Assembly (NCBI GenBank): GCA_019055375.1
Contig: JAHQIW010007271.1
Span: 1 to 64,000, forward strand
Direction: 5' to 3'
Source: Parelaphostrongylus tenuis
Lineage: Eukaryota; Nematoda; Chromadorea; Rhabditida; Metastrongylidae
DNA: 64,000 bases
The notes beneath the pieces were generated by a model. The model had not been told where the DNA came from and searched no databases. It saw nothing but the letters and a program-made list of their open reading frames with translations. Made by a program: the position numbers and the translations under genes. Below, one piece after another: positions 12,400 through 25,429 of the stretch (positions are counted from its first letter, which is position 1; every line of letters starts with the position of its first letter).

Positions 12400-13619
12400 G
12401 CGGGGCGATCGTTGTTGACAGCCAGAGCTGTTGTGGGGCGGGATTAGCGCGCGCTCATCATGACGAGCATCACAACCACTCGGGCACGGCGCTCTCCCTG
12501 GATACTACATCACCTCAAAATTCCCACATCTTCGGAGCTCTTTCGGTGGTGGATTTGTCTACAACAATTGTGCTCTTTGTTCGTCAATAAGATATTTCTC
12601 TCAAACAGAGATCAGTCACTGTAATATGAATTCAGCGTGTAAAGATCACGACAAAACATTAGAAACATGGAAAGTTCAACTGATATTGAAAAGTAAACTA
12701 GTAAGCACCGATGGAATAAACCTGCACCCAGTATAAGCAAACGTCCTAAAATTTCTATATATACTACGCTTATATTTTTGCTATACTATACTTTCAAGCC
12801 CTATGGCTGATAACAATCCTGAGCACATAGGATTAATGACAAACAACCATGGGATTGAACATTAGAAGTTACAAAACAAGCTTCTTAATGAGAATGCAGC
12901 AAGGGACTATGTTCCATGTTTGCTTGAAAGGATTTTGTTGCATGACGCCTAAATCGAATGTCTGAGAAGATATAATTGAATTGGGATGATTGTACAACAA
13001 TATAGATACCCATTTGATATAGCTACTCTTTTTTATTGATTTTTTTCTCAGTCGTTCAATAGCTTCAGAAATGCTGATTCTGATGCTGAACTTGTTTTTT
13101 GCAAGCGTCTTTTTATCGGAGAACGTTGTTGCAGCATCGCAGCAACTTTTACGGTATCGTATTTCAAAATTCTGAATAGAGGTAAGCTTTATTGCACAAA
13201 AGGATAGAATAGTAATGAGGGAACTTCATATATATTTTCACATTGCCATCTTAGCCTGTAATAAGAGCTCTCCACCTTTATGCATGATACAACTGTAGCC
13301 TTGTACTATTCTGCATCGCATCTATTTGTATATGCACTGATCCGCGTGCATGTTACGGAGAGTGCCCTATGGTCCCCTGTTCTGCATGATGAATGCGGCT
13401 TCTTCCATTAACTCCCTAGTCTTATCATAATCCGCCCTACTGCCACTTTAGCACATTTTTCGTACTCAGCGATCTACAATGTTGGTGTTTGTATCATGTC
13501 ACGCAGATGATACCTTTACATTTCTGCTATTTGTTGATGCTCTCTTCATCATCTATGCAATGATCGCTCCACTGGTATATACAACTTTATTTTTATTAGA
13601 CTTATTATTCTGCTGTTTA
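12400..13619. other. No recognised gene
   Basis: AT-rich non-coding DNA with no family similarity that I can see. Confidence 0.4.
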
Positions 13620-14170
13620 TGCACTTGAATTCAAGACCCGATGTTGCTCAAAATCGAATATAGTGGCGTGGCGGGTTTTGGACAGAGAACGCGCAACTTC
13701 ACTTCATGCACTGAAGAACGCCTTTGAAGTGGTAGTTTTTTGGATTCATAGTAAAGGTCCAAAAAAACCGCAAAGAGGAGTGCTCGGTGTCATGCACGAC
13801 TTACACCGTAGTCCAGGCTAATCTTCTCGGCCTGAGTCAGACACATATTCACTCATGCCTTGGCTCTAAGGGGCTGGCCTTCAACGAGTAATTCAAAGAC
13901 CTAAAACATGTAAGCTGTGAATGCTTTAAAATGAAGCTCTTCAATATACGATCCAAAAACGTATATCTCACAGTTCTGATGAAGTTATGAAGGTTTTTGA
14001 CTTAGTAGTTCGAGGGCTAATTTGACATTTTCAGGCCTTGAAGAAGGCGAACTTCGCCGAAACGTTAGCCACTGTAGTATTGAAGTATTGTTTGTACTGC
14101 ATTACTACACTGTGTCGATGCATTGCATCACTGATATTCAATAAATCTTGTTGATAACACCTCGAAATTG
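13620..14170 (+). mobile_element. Penelope-like element terminal segment (solo end)
   Basis: Contains TTGAAGAAGGCGAACTTCGCCGAAACGTTAGCC (14038-14070; shown here only as the module position), the same module as both ends of the element at 14640-15637. It is followed by a TTCAATAAATCTTGTTGATAA tail that recurs near 34085. Upstream GGGGCTGGCCTTCAACGAGTAATT recurs at 33945. No reverse transcriptase is seen here. Confidence 0.5.
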
Positions 14171-14692
14171 CTTAACAGAAAAATCTAGAAAGTCTTTATT
14201 TTAGAATGTGTACAAAATTTCTACGTGCAAGCCTTTTTGTGCGCACGTTTGTCGGCGAAAGTCAGTGATGATTTGATAATCACGGTATTATTTGCATCAC
14301 CAGTCTTATCGCTGATCGTCAAGTGACTTTACCAAGTAGGACAGCCTCCATTTGTCTCTCTCGCACACAGGAGTAGCGTATTGGTTTCTGGTAGCTCTAG
14401 AAACTCATCGAGTAGTACATTTTACTCTAGAGTTCTTGTGGAGAACATTGGTCTTTGGGTCAGCGGTCTTCCTGTTGTTATGTGTTAAAACCTCAAAGAA
14501 TGCAGTCCCAACAGCTCTTATACATCTGCTTTTGTCATATCTCAAATAAAGCACCTGAAGAATGCTGAGCTTAGCAGAGTTTATTGAAGGAATTTTGTTC
14601 CCAAGACCGACTGTCTATTAACCTCGGCATGCTTCAGTATGATTCTTGATTTTCTTCTTTGAGCAGAGCACGAGCTGTTACAAAACTTTATT

Positions 14693-14736
14693 CGATAGCT
14701 GACGTTTCGGCAGTTCGCCTTCTTCAGAGCCTGGAA
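14693..14736 (-). ncRNA. Hammerhead-like module, left Penelope-like arm
   Basis: On the - strand: GGCU, CUGAAGA, one extra A, GGC-GAACU-GCC helix II, GAAA, C, GUC, AGCU. Helix I is GGCU with AGCU. Helix III collapses to the palindrome ACGU, so it could form only between two molecules. The extra A after the CUGAAGA box departs from the canonical core, so I call it hammerhead-like. Confidence 0.5.
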
Positions 14737-14959
14737 AGGTCAAAATGTTTGCAATACAATCAGTCAAACACTCCATTACTTTTTTAGAGAAAATTAGCAG
14801 ACCTAGATTTCAATCGCATCAAGCAAAAATCAACACAACATACTCACCGCTTTTTGTATGTTTTTCACTAAATGATCCAAGTGGAGATAACCGGAAGGGG
14901 AGACACATAGGCTCGTAATGCACACTACCCATCAAAACAAACAGCCTTATATACTGGCT

Positions 14960-15300
14960 CATATCACGAATGTTTACGAGGCATTCCTCCCTGCAGTTTA
15001 TGGTTGGATTGGTCGTATTGATCCAAAACGCTTCTAATATTATTCGCGCTGATGTTTTTTGCTCCTGCGCAAGGATGGTGACTTCGAAATCCAAAATCAA
15101 CTCCGTCGTGCTTCTGTGCTCTATGCGTTCCTAGCGGGGTGTTCCGTCTATTTAGACGTTTGTCAGCTAGGTGTTCTTCTATGCTTGCATAGAGCGGCCT
15201 ACCCGTTTCGCCTATATATTAATCACTACACGCTTTGCAAGAGATTAGGTAGACTGTACCTACGCTCATGCAATCACCACCTCTGCCGTTAGGACATATT
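14960..15300 (-). pseudogene. GIY-YIG endonuclease domain remnant (Penelope-like)
   Basis: The - strand reads VGTVYLISCKAC, then YIGETGRPLYASIEEHLADK, then GTHRAQKHDGVDFGF. After a frameshift it continues as EVTILAQEQKTSARIILEAF with a WINTTNP tail. This is the GIY-YIG order: V-YLI, then YIG-TGR-L--R--EHL, then the conserved EAFWI-T-NP of Penelope-like proteins. There is an in-frame stop before YIGETG and a frameshift, so it is dead. In life it nicks target DNA for integration. Confidence 0.75.
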
Positions 15301-15527
15301 TTACAATCTTTCGTTATGCAGAAACGGTCATATAAGCTGTTTCGGAGCCTATGTGTCTCTCTTTCCGGTGATCTCCACTTGGATCATTCAGTGGAACACA
15401 TATAAAAAGCGGTGAGTATGTTGAGTGTTGATTTTTGCTTGATGCGATTGAAATCTAGGTCTGGTAATTTTCTCTAAAGAAGTAATGGAGGTGTTTGACT
15501 GATTGTATTGCAAACATTTTGACCTTT

Positions 15528-15570
15528 CCAGGCTCTGAAGAAGGCGAACTGCCCGAAACGTCAGCTATCG
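15528..15570 (+). ncRNA. Hammerhead-like module, right Penelope-like arm
   Basis: Mirror copy of the left-arm module: CUGAAGA at 15535-15541, GGC-GAACU-GCC helix II with one extra C, GAAA, cleavage triplet GUC at 15560-15562, and AGCU to pair with the upstream GGCU. It points away from the left-arm module. Confidence 0.5.
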
Positions 15571-15639
15571 AAAAAAGTTTAATGTAACACCTCGTGTTCT
15601 GCTCAAAGAAGAAAATCAAGGAATTTTGTTCTTCCACTC

Positions 15640-17214
15640 AAAGCAATTGCAGCTACTTGCCAGCAAACTTCCTATTAGAAAGAAAGCCATATTAGAATCA
15701 AAGCCAATAGTTTAATAGATACCAGAGCGTATTTGTACTACGGCGGTAAACATCATTGTCAACAAGCTTGAATAAAATCTTATCCGTTTCGCAGCTTGAA
15801 GGACGACAGCGAAGGAAGAAGCAGAAACAGGGCTTTATGGCTCTGTGTAAGCTGAAAATTCCTTTGTATTATTATAAGCGCAAACGTTACTAAAAGGGAT
15901 CTATAGACTTCAATGTTTCTGTCTGAACTGATAAAGCATACTACGTCTAAGATGTATTTGTTCATTATTGGGATGCGTGACTAGTTTCAAGCGCCAACGC
16001 ACCGATCTCAGTGCTAAAGTTGGATTAGAGGATTGAAAGGAGGGTTAAAATACTTACAGTCATTCAGGTGGTGGTCGAAAATATACGGAAGCCTTAGTGG
16101 TAGAGGCGAAAACGACGATGAGTCGCGTTTTCTTAAAGGAAAACTCGAATGCTGTGGTTTGCTTTACATTGAAACAGCTTTTGATTGACTTTTATAGTGT
16201 GCAGAGATATTGTGTAAAGATTTTTTTTCTCTGGGTTGTTTACATCCTGTTGTATAAACGCGATGTGGGCCGATTACACCGTGAAGCACGATGCGCGTGA
16301 GTCCTTTTCCATGACCGAAAATAATACTACTTTCGTCATGAATAGAATACCTACAATCTCGCTGACACGACAATAATTTCCATCGTATAAGCTAGTATAA
16401 TTCACTCCTTTCCAAAGGAATAATGGCACTTACACGTTTTTGAAACGACTGAAATGTCGACGATAGTCAAGCGCTTATAGTTTCCCTAAGTGTTTTTAAG
16501 AACAAAACCGTTTCTTCCGATTTATTTAGAGCAGTGATACTAGAAATTTTACACATGATGGCGAAGTCTATGACATTTGGCAAGGAGCACATTGCTCTGA
16601 TGTGCATTCTAGTGATGGTCACAAGTGACAAGAGTGAGCGATTTCGTCTGGGTTATTTATAAAATATTGGAATTTTACCGCATTAAATAGTATTGCACTA
16701 GTAAATTGTTATAAGCGTCTGCACTCGAGCTTTCCAAGTAGATCACCCAACTCAGATGTCCTTCCATCGAGTATGTACCTTAGGCTTTAAATGACTGCGG
16801 CATACTTTGCATTCACAAAAGGTGCTTATGTTTGTATTTTGTAATGAATGGTTGTCTACATCCCAACGGCAGAAAGCACAGTGTATTGGTGAAGTTCATA
16901 GTAAACAAGGTGCTAGTTTGACCCGCACCGAGCTCACTAGGACTCCTAGCTTTTATGGGCCGGAAAGTTAGTATTGAACTTATCTGGGAACACACTTCAT
17001 TCCTTGTGATGCAAATGAGAATGCAATGGTTTGGCTATGCCAACGACACGAAATGAATCGCCTCAAACAGCATTCAAGATATTTATGAGAAAGATGAGCA
17101 TTTTCAGAGAGTGACCAATCCATCACAAGAAAGGTCAAATAGATGTAAATCTTAGGAATATCTTGTTTAGCTGACGCGAGTTTGGTAGTAATGGTAGTAG
17201 CAGTAATAGCAATA
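15640..17214. other. No recognised gene
   Basis: AT-rich sequence without splice-supported open frames or repeats that I can place. Confidence 0.4.
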
Positions 17215-17400
17215 GTTACATTAGAAACAGTTTAATGGCTGACGTTTCTGCAATTTCGCCTTCTTCAGAACCTTGGACGTATGTTGTATTAGACTTTCAG
17301 ATAGTTGGTGGTCTATAGTAGCACACTCAACCTTCTCAATCTCTCTTGGATTTTTTCGTTTATTCAAAATTCTTCAAAAGCCTTACGCGTCGATGTAGTT
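17215..17400 (-). mobile_element. Penelope-like terminal fragment
   Basis: The - strand holds GGTTCTGAAGAAGGCGAAAT followed by TGCAGAAACGTCAGCC, the same module as the ends of the 14640 element. Helix I is GGUU/AGCC and the GUC triplet is intact. GTTTATTCAAAATTCTT just beyond it recurs at 34215, linking this piece to the 33440-34330 remnant. Confidence 0.45.
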
Positions 17401-18184
17401 TACAGGTTTTCCTGAGTGATACATGCGAAGAACCAGAGCAAGTTGTGTTGCGATCCACGGAGAAGATTTGAAGACAGGTGGATACTGTGTCTCACCAATA
17501 ACTGCCGTTAACGGTAGTAATCAGTTCAAGCTTTTGTGATCGTACATTAGAGAATTTGCTCCGGGGATGGCATATTGCCACCACAGTTATTTGGAGGTAA
17601 GCCGTAATCTACTTTGTAGGCCAGGCCTACATTCAGTCATCTCTACAATGTTTGACTAAAAAGCGCGAAGCGTTGAAGCGAGTTGAATAAAATTGGTGCC
17701 TTATCCTGTAATCCTGTAATAAGTATTACCACCACACTCCACAACAAGCAGTGTTATGTTTTTTTCTTCGAACGTAGTTTGTATGATAGTCGCATAAAAG
17801 AATCAACATTCTATTTATTAGTTTTTCATGATAAACATGCTCGTTTTCATCAGCTTCCCAATAAAATAGAACTAGAAAATGACTGGACTATTTGAATTTG
17901 TCGCTGAGTGCTCAAAGAAGCAGAGCAATTGTAATTTCCATAAATCAACAAAAAAAATTGTTCAAGTGTTGCCTAACCGTAGTTGAGCCCTCCTATCTCC
18001 ATGAAGAATTTACTCAAAGATGAGTTAATATGGACACTGGACTGAAATCATTGCCGCGCTTGAGAACAAATAATTAAAACTCTAATCTCAAGGTAATTTT
18101 CATTAACTTCGTCTAGGTCTACGGATTTCACGGGAAAAATCTACGTTTCGCCTGGCAACCTACATGGTAAATTTTTCAAAGTAT
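17401..18184. other. No recognised gene
   Basis: No gene or repeat family seen. Confidence 0.4.
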
Positions 18185-18990
18185 GAGGGCGAGAGGATTT
18201 TTGTCACTTGCACCCGTGTTGCCCCGATGATCGTTCAGTGACTCGAGCGGGCACCAGAAACACTTCCTTTTTCTCTATCGCGTGCAAGAATAGCTTAAAG
18301 GATCCTCTCCGCTTTAGGGATTCGTTAGGCATCGTATCTTTCGCCTAGTCTTTTGTGAAGAAATTGGACCAAGGGGTCACTGGTCTTTCTGCAGAGCGTT
18401 TGATATCCCGAGGAATCCAGTCGGTAACGGCTCTCGCCCATCGGTTATCGTTGAAGCGCATCACGTGTCCGGCCCACTTTGTTTTCGATATGCTGACAGG
18501 TAGAACGGCGTCTCTGATTTTCAATCGTTGACGTAGATCGGAACTTCGAATCTTTCTCTTACTTTCAAGATACGGGATACTCCTAGCATCGACCTTTCGG
18601 CTGCACGTTCGATAACGCCAAGTGATCTTTCAACCTGCTTACATAGCGATCAGGTTCCTGCAGCATGCGTTAGGGCAGGTAATTGTCGAGGTGAAAAGGT
18701 GGGCACAAAGTCGGATGTTCTTGTTCCTCTTCATTACATCTTCGATGCTCTTAAACGTTCCTCAAGCCGCTCTTTTCCTTCTGATCAACTCTGGAGCTAG
18801 GTCGTTCATCATGTTGATTTCACGACCTAGATAGACGTATCTGGAGCATTAGGAGATTGTCGTTCGGTTGAGCGTGAATGGGCATTCAAAACCCAACCGT
18901 TCCAATGAAAGTGTTTGACTGAGGAGATTGCATATGAGCTTGACTTTTACTTGGTCTTGAGATTATAAGACCGTTGAAATGGCGGCTAAT
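18185..18990 (-). mobile_element. RTE-type retrotransposon, C-terminal half
   Basis: The - strand reads, from upstream to downstream, YLGREINMMNDLAPELIRRK, then ERSMLGVSRILKVRERFEVP, then KWAGHVMRFNDNRWARAVTD with WIPRDIKRS...VTPWSNFF. These are the diagnostic C-terminal blocks of RTE-clade polyproteins. Frameshifts and stops break it up, so it is a fossil of a complete 3' half. Its 3' end (left side) resembles the fragment at 52735-52812. Confidence 0.85.
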
Positions 18991-18999
18991 ATCGAATAA

Positions 19000-19639
19000 A
19001 CATTTTTACTGACAAACACTTGCTTGTTCAAGGTGAGAGCGCTGTTTCCGATTAAACTGTATTATAAAATGCTTAAAAGTTGTGCTGCAATATTCTACTC
19101 CTTTACCATCTTTGGAAAGGTGGGTATATTCCCGTCTTGAAAAACTGAGGACTTCCAGCACTGCTTTCAGAAGTGAAGCTTAGCCTAGGCAACCTCTATT
19201 GACGAACGTAGCATGCGTCGTTTCAAAGTTGGTTTGGATGAGGGCGCATTATGTCGCGGTTGCAACGCGTTAAAAGAGAACTTCAGCATCACATATAATC
19301 CATTTTTAAATAGAATGCTATTCAAATGCTACTAGGATTAGCTTTATGACATAGCATTTTATTAAAATCTTCACTTAACAGCGACTCGTAGATTTCATAG
19401 TCGAGATTTCGCATTCGCCTGTTAATTCTACTTTATTCTCTGTCATTAAAAACGATTGAATTTTCTAGATGAATGTTTTTGATACAGTATCTTAGGCGAT
19501 ACTACACGGCAATCGCTAAGAACTATCAGAGAAATTTCATGGCAGTTGATGCAGTTAAAAAGACAGTCACATAACAGTCAACACCTTTATATTCAACTGT
19601 TTTTTGAAACTTCGCCTGGAACAATATAATCTGTTAACA
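19000..19639. other. No recognised gene
   Basis: AT-rich; nothing identified. Confidence 0.4.
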
Positions 19640-19940
19640 TATTTTGAAGCTTGCATAACGATTGATATGGCACCTATAGTGCTAGATGCACGCTTCGGCT
19701 TTCATATCAAGCCTCATCAGTAGGACATACCTTTTGGTTCCACTGAACCCCTACTTATAAGGGAAGCGGTATCAAACATTTCACACTCCACGCTTGAGGA
19801 GAAGATTACCTGGCATTGTAGTAACAGTCAGTTGCTCGATGAATCGATTGAAATGAAAGTTTTGTGCTAATGATGAGGTTTGGCATGAAATCTGAATTGA
19901 CGTCCAGCATTATAAGTGCCATATCAGGCCTCATAAAATG
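19640..19940. mobile_element. Inverted-repeat element with two hammerhead-like ends (copy 2)
   Basis: Ends are inverted relatives. Left - strand (19672-19728): CUGAUGA, a perfect 5-bp helix II (GGCUU with AAGCC), GAAG, then UC and UAGCAC. Right + strand (19863-19912): GUGCUA, AUGAUGA, a weaker helix II, GAAU, GUC. Each copy is damaged, but the left copy's UAGCAC is exactly complementary to the right copy's GUGCUA, which reconstructs the ancestral helix I. An outer GGUAUG/CAUAUC helix is visible on the left. No coding capacity. Confidence 0.55.
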
Positions 19941-22900
19941 CTTAAAATATGTTATCATATTATAACGATCAATGTTTGTGTTTCTGCATCAACTTTCCCA
20001 CAATTATACAGACACACAGACACAGGCTTTTCCTCTTTGGAAGTTCGGAAAATCGTTGCAGCACAAGTGATTCCATTGAAAGAGCAGCCAGAACAATGCT
20101 CTCGAGTAACATAATATGCTCACCTAAACTCTTCAAAAAAATCGCTGTTCATGAGTAGTAACGTAATCAAGTGTACCAAACCTCTTCAACAATTTTGTAA
20201 GTGCTAAAAAAAGACCCGTAAAATTATTCTAGAGCGATTGGTTGCATAATTGAAAGTCATCTCTGTTCAACAGCAACCCTAGTTGACAAAGCAAGCTTTT
20301 TTCGACTGCGATGTGCAGGCAGCTGACACAACGATCATTTTGAAATTTCAACATGAAGCAATTTGAATCATGGTAAACATGCTACCGTCTGCGATCTGTG
20401 GCTGAACTTCAAGTCACAGATGACACTAAACCCGAAACAGACCACCTCTATTACAGCTCTAGTTCTATGCTTATGCAGAAACTAAGCTTAAGCCTACTAA
20501 AGATATTGGTACATGAAATCACCACATACCAAAGGTAAGCCTCATGATGATCATTGACGACTTCAGCAAAGTTTTTATTTTGACAAATTGAATTAATTTT
20601 TGAATTAAATTGCTGCAGTTGAGAGCCAATGGTTTGTAGTTTCGTTAGATTCGTCAAAATACTCTAAACAAATGATCCAATGTCGTAAACTACTCAGAAC
20701 AACGATTCATCTTCTAAGCGTATGGCATTTCATCCCTTTGGTCAATCGGATCTGTTTAATCCTTCGTCTCTGACCCCTTTCAGGACCACTTGTACCACTC
20801 ATGGTACATGCGCATTTTAGTGGTTTTCTCGTCTACTGCAAACTTATCATTAGACTTTTAAAAGCTACTCGATAGCTGAAAATATTGCGGTTCTGACAGT
20901 ATTCTTGATCTTTGACAACGATTTTCCAGTGAGCTGTAGCATCAAAAGAAAGTTACGTTTTTTCTTTGGAATGCACAGTGTGATTTGCAGTCGTATTTAC
21001 ATGATCTTTCCAAGCAAAAATTTTTCACCAAAGTTTTAGTAATTATTTGATAGCTTGAAGATGGTGATTTTGAATATAAACTTAGTTTTCAAATTGAATT
21101 GCAAATGTAGGTTCTTAATGCATTGTAAAAACGGTGAAGGAAATCCGGAGTGCTTTGCGTGCTTCGCTAACGTTTATGCCTGGCCTTACGATGGAGTTTT
21201 GACATTTGTTCAATGGTTCGGAAGCTGTAGATTCGGCCTGCCTAAGTCAGCCTGCTTATTTGAACTGATTTCTAGTGCGCTGTAGCGAAGGAATTAAGAT
21301 CGCATTTCACGTGCTGAGTGAGCAGCCCGTCTCTAGGACATCGTAGTGTCGCAGTGGGTGTAATGGTAACTGTATAGTGAAATTCGTACGCTGGAGGCAA
21401 TTTATGATCAGAAAGAATGACATGTTACTGAAGGCCTGCTCTAAATTTTTTTCAGTATAAAGAACGCCCACGAGTCCTAAAAACTCTACTTTCAATGACT
21501 AAGGTCACATCATTACGAATATCAAAAGCAAATACAATATCACAAGCATTGCACTGCACGTGGCGGTTACAACTGGTTGTTCTGGAAGGGTTATTGAACT
21601 CACTGAAGTCGGCAGCGGAGCGGATGCATCTCTGGAAAACCTCATCCAAGAGCTTTAGGATCGAAGTCTACTTGCGTTACACTGAAACGAATTCTAAGAA
21701 GTCGGCTTCTTTGTTTATCAATTCGAAAGGAAAAAGTAGCAATAAGGAGAGCACATAGCAACGAAATGTTGAAACTTGCGAGTTATATCAAAGCACTAAG
21801 ATTACAAATGCGCTACTAAAGATGGGAAGGAAGACTGGATGTAGCCGTTGTATGGAGTGACATTCTTCAAAATGTCTCAGTAGTTATTGTTACGAAATGA
21901 AAGTGCAAAAAAATTGAAAACTCAGTTATATAGTTCATTAATACAAGGATATCGAGCTTTATGTAAAAACTGCTGACTGCGCACAGATATTGCAACTGGT
22001 ATGTCATGACTGTCAATTCTGTAGGAAGATATACAATGTGTACGAAAAGACTGTTTCTAGAGAATAGCGCCTGAATCTTCGGTGAAAGCTAATGATTGTT
22101 TATAAAGGGGAACCGTGCTGAACTTCATGACGAACAATATGGAGCTACCTAGACGAAATTTTCTCGAATAGTTGTCACCTCATCCTATCAAAAAAGTGTT
22201 CTTAGATGACGATTCAATGTTTACATAAAGTTAATGTCGTACTCTCTCTAGCAGTAACAATCTCTTGCCGCAAAATACGTTCGTGTGAGTTAAGTCGGAA
22301 TACTTTTTCAATGTATCTCGTAATTATTATTTGAGCCACCACTTTATGTGGCCTGATAAATAGGTTGATCTATAGAGCCCGATCCCGATACACATGTTTC
22401 GACCTTGATGGTGCTTTTAGCCAATCCTCTCGGGACGCTCAGTCCCCTATACTCAGAGTAGGCGACGACGACTATTTTACACTGTATGTCAAGTGAAACT
22501 AGCACTAAACACACAGTGTTGTACTCTCGATTGCTCCCGGCTGGTATCGTTAGAATGCCGGCTCAAATAATCATCACGAGATATGCTGAAATGTGAGCGT
22601 CGTTCAAAAAAAAAACACTCGAAATGAAAAACTTTTTTTAGTGGCTCTGAATGATACAGCACGTGTAGTGGAAAGGACCAGAAGTTAAATGCATTTGTTT
22701 CAATGCATTCCTCACATTATTTTGACTACATGTGCACTGCACATGGCGTATTTCGTACAGTGTGTGTTGGACAATATTACATCGATATGTACGCCGCTGT
22801 ACGTCTTGGATTTAACGTTTCTACTTCAACGCTTATTTCGATTACACTACAATAACACGCGGTGTGATTGGGCTGACGTGAGATAATGACAGCAATTGTG

Positions 22901-23990
22901 AATGACTAAGACGTAATGGGCTCAACACAGTGTGTCAAGATGTTCCACGTTAATGCAGAAATAGATAAAGAAGCAAGGATTGCTCCGCAATTTGTTTCTT
23001 GCTGAAATCATGTGAAAAAAGAAGCAACACATGATTCCAGTCATCTCTTATATAGATAACGGCGCAGCAAGACGAATGGAAGAATATTGGAGCACGTACA
23101 GAGCTTGCAAACCGTACTCTGTCAACTGTCAACTTGAGCTGTCAGCTAAACAGTGTTAACTTCTACAGCAAGCGTGTTGACGAATGTTTTGCTTTAACAG
23201 TTTTCCGAATTGAGGACTCAAACATTAGGTAATTGTTCCAAAATATTATGAAGAAAAACTCTAGCACATAACGAAATGACGAGAGGTAGGGAAGCGCAGT
23301 GGTAGTACTGCTGATCATTACGATACGGTGCTGTCTTAAGCACACACCAAGCTCATCACCGCTCTTATCTTTTCATCGTCAAGAAATTGCCAATAGAAAT
23401 AATATGGAATTAATTCACTCGCTGAAATCCGAACTAGATTGTTTCGGCTATCAAGGACACAATGAAGAAATGCCGACCATCAGTCAAGGACTTTGATGTG
23501 CGAGGTAAAAACCTCAGTCATCAGCTGTACTCATGCGAAAGAGTTCAAGAGTTTCCATTGTCAATGTACGCAAGGAGAAGAGTTAAATGCAAGAAGTGCT
23601 GGCGTCGAAGCAATAGATGTGATTACTAGTGTGCAAAAAGTCATAGTCACCAGCTAGATGTTTCGCCATTGATCTAGAAGGCTCTTTTCATATTTCTTGT
23701 GACTAATCTGCTGTTTGTTTGGGCTTTTATCCCGGAATTTCGACTATCCATGCACCGTTCTTATGAATCGTCGCAGACTGTCGCCGACATTTATTGCTCG
23801 ACGGAAGGTTTTCTACATAGCAGGTAAATATCTCCAAAGAGGCGGCGATTTCATACGCAGTTTCATTGCACTAGTCATTTGATGCGGTTATTTCCGCTAC
23901 TGCTCTAATTTCATGCATCAGGTAGATAACTTCAGTTCTAAAACGGGTTCGACAGATAACGTGTTGTGGCGTAGAAAGAGTGCTGTGCAA
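19941..23990. other. Long gene-poor stretch
   Basis: I see no gene, clear transposon or array here. Short open frames on both strands (for example 21495-21758) have no splice context or family features. A GCGCAGTGGTAG near 23295 could be another decayed SINE-B head. Confidence 0.4.
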
Positions 23991-23995
23991 AACGA

Positions 23996-24110
23996 GCGTC
24001 GGTGGTACAAAGGTTAGCATACGCTCCCGAAAGAGTGAGATCTGGGTTCGATTTCCAGCTGACGCTAACGTCTCTGCGCAGCACTTTACGTTATTGGGTA
24101 TATTGAAACG
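23996..24110 (+). repeat. tRNA-like SINE-A copy
   Basis: A near-complete tRNA shape: acceptor GCGTCGG/CTGACGC (one G-U), an A-box-like region TGGTACAAAGGTTAGC, and a T-arm GGGTTCGATTTCC with the B box. The anticodon loop lacks U33. The same head occurs at 36032, 36290 and 55894 (reverse), followed where preserved by a shared ATTGGGTATATT...CATACCACCGCTATAAGCGG tail. This marks a tRNA-derived SINE rather than a working tRNA. Confidence 0.55.
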
Positions 24111-24825
24111 CCATAACATCGCAAGTGACGGCCAAATAGAAATACTTTCTGACTGATTATTGACAATGTAACACATTCAACTCAGTTTTCATTTCGATAC
24201 TTAAAACATTGGATCTAATAATTACTGTTTGAGACAGTCAATGCGACGGTGTTTCATGTTTTTCACCTTGAACAATGTTTTCTTACATCAATGCGAGAAA
24301 GTGTAGTATGGAAGAAGAGAGAATTAGTCGGTCTTTTTGCAATGAAGCAAACCACTGTAATTCTTTTCATCCTTTGACTGGAGTGTTGTACACTGAATGC
24401 GACACGTTCCCGTAATATTTGAACGACACACTGAGCTATATAAGTTTTAATTCAACTCCGCCAACCGGCGATAAGGTTCAAACATATTGTGCAGACTTTC
24501 CTTGTGTTATTTTTATAATGTCTTTTGTTTGCCTGATGTTTGTCTTAAACAAAATGTAATCTCAAACGCGCTGTGAAAAAACTAGTCATGGTCTCACGCA
24601 CCTCGTTGATCAACTGGATTGATTTCCACTTTACGCATTATCAATCAGGCCCGTAAAAGCTATTACCATCTAGCTTCCATTCTAATAGGTCGCCATAGAA
24701 AAAAACGCAATTTGAAGTGTAAGCTACACTAAGCCATGCTCAGTGAGGGGTCTTACTAATTTATACCTCGTTCGAAGTCAAGGCATTTTCAAGTTTTGTT
24801 GTTGTTAGGTATCATCACGCAGTAT

Positions 24826-24852
24826 TATATATATATATATATATATATAATA
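24826..24852. repeat. AT microsatellite
   Basis: About 13 tandem AT dinucleotides. Confidence 0.9.
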
Positions 24853-25117
24853 TGATTATTATCGAATGATGAATATGGAAATAACCTGAGTTATTGAGGA
24901 TTGTTATAAAATCAATAACACTAATTAGACAAAACCGCTTATTCCTTCATTTTGATTTTTGATGTGGCCGACAGGATTTTAGGTAAATGAACATGTATTT
25001 TTGAGACTCTTCGTAGTAGTCAACACTGGTCGATTTCTTAGATACCACTGAAATAGTAAAGCAATGGCACCATGATAGGATATAAATTTCAATATCAATC
25101 AGTCACTTTGAGACTGA

Positions 25118-25335
25118 ATGCCTAAGTGGGACGAAACACTCAGCTTAAATGCTCCATTACGCTTCCTGTTTTACTCTCACTTATCAGTCTCGAAAAGTGG
25201 AATTCATCAGAAATTGAAAATATGCGGCCAGAAACTTGGTGAAACTGCGTTGAGTATTGAACTTCACTGGCGATTTTCACAAAAACAAGGCCTGATAAAT
25301 GTTTACTATAACCCAGCGTCATTAAAAAATATGAA
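25118..25335 (+). other. Exon-like open frame, unrecognised
   Basis: The + strand is open with balanced, protein-like composition (MPKWDETLSLNAPLRFLFYS; then LGETALSIELHWRFSQKQGL). I do not recognise the family, there is no clear 3' splice site at its start, and no partner exon was found. It could be an isolated exon, a retroelement relic or chance. Confidence 0.25.
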
Positions 25336-25429
25336 GATTTTCTTTGATTACAGCCTCACCTTCTTCACCTACAAACTATCATTACCCTCAATATGAATTC
25401 TTAAGAATGTTCAAAGGCCTTACCCGAGG

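Larger units (their letters stand above)
14640..15637 (-). mobile_element. Penelope-like retroelement remnant with inverted terminal repeats
   Basis: Two roughly 290-bp arms (14640-14935 and 15340-15637) are inverted copies of one another. Between them the - strand encodes a decayed GIY-YIG endonuclease, the domain that terminates Penelope-like element proteins. Each arm also holds a hammerhead-like module pointing outward. Inverted or tandem terminal repeats carrying hammerhead motifs are a known trait of this retroelement class. The reverse transcriptase is absent, so this copy is not autonomous. Confidence 0.75.

Noticed and set aside
23996..24065. A functional tRNA gene
   Set aside because: Acceptor and T-arm are good, but the anticodon loop lacks U33 and the same unit recurs with a shared non-tRNA tail, so it is a SINE.
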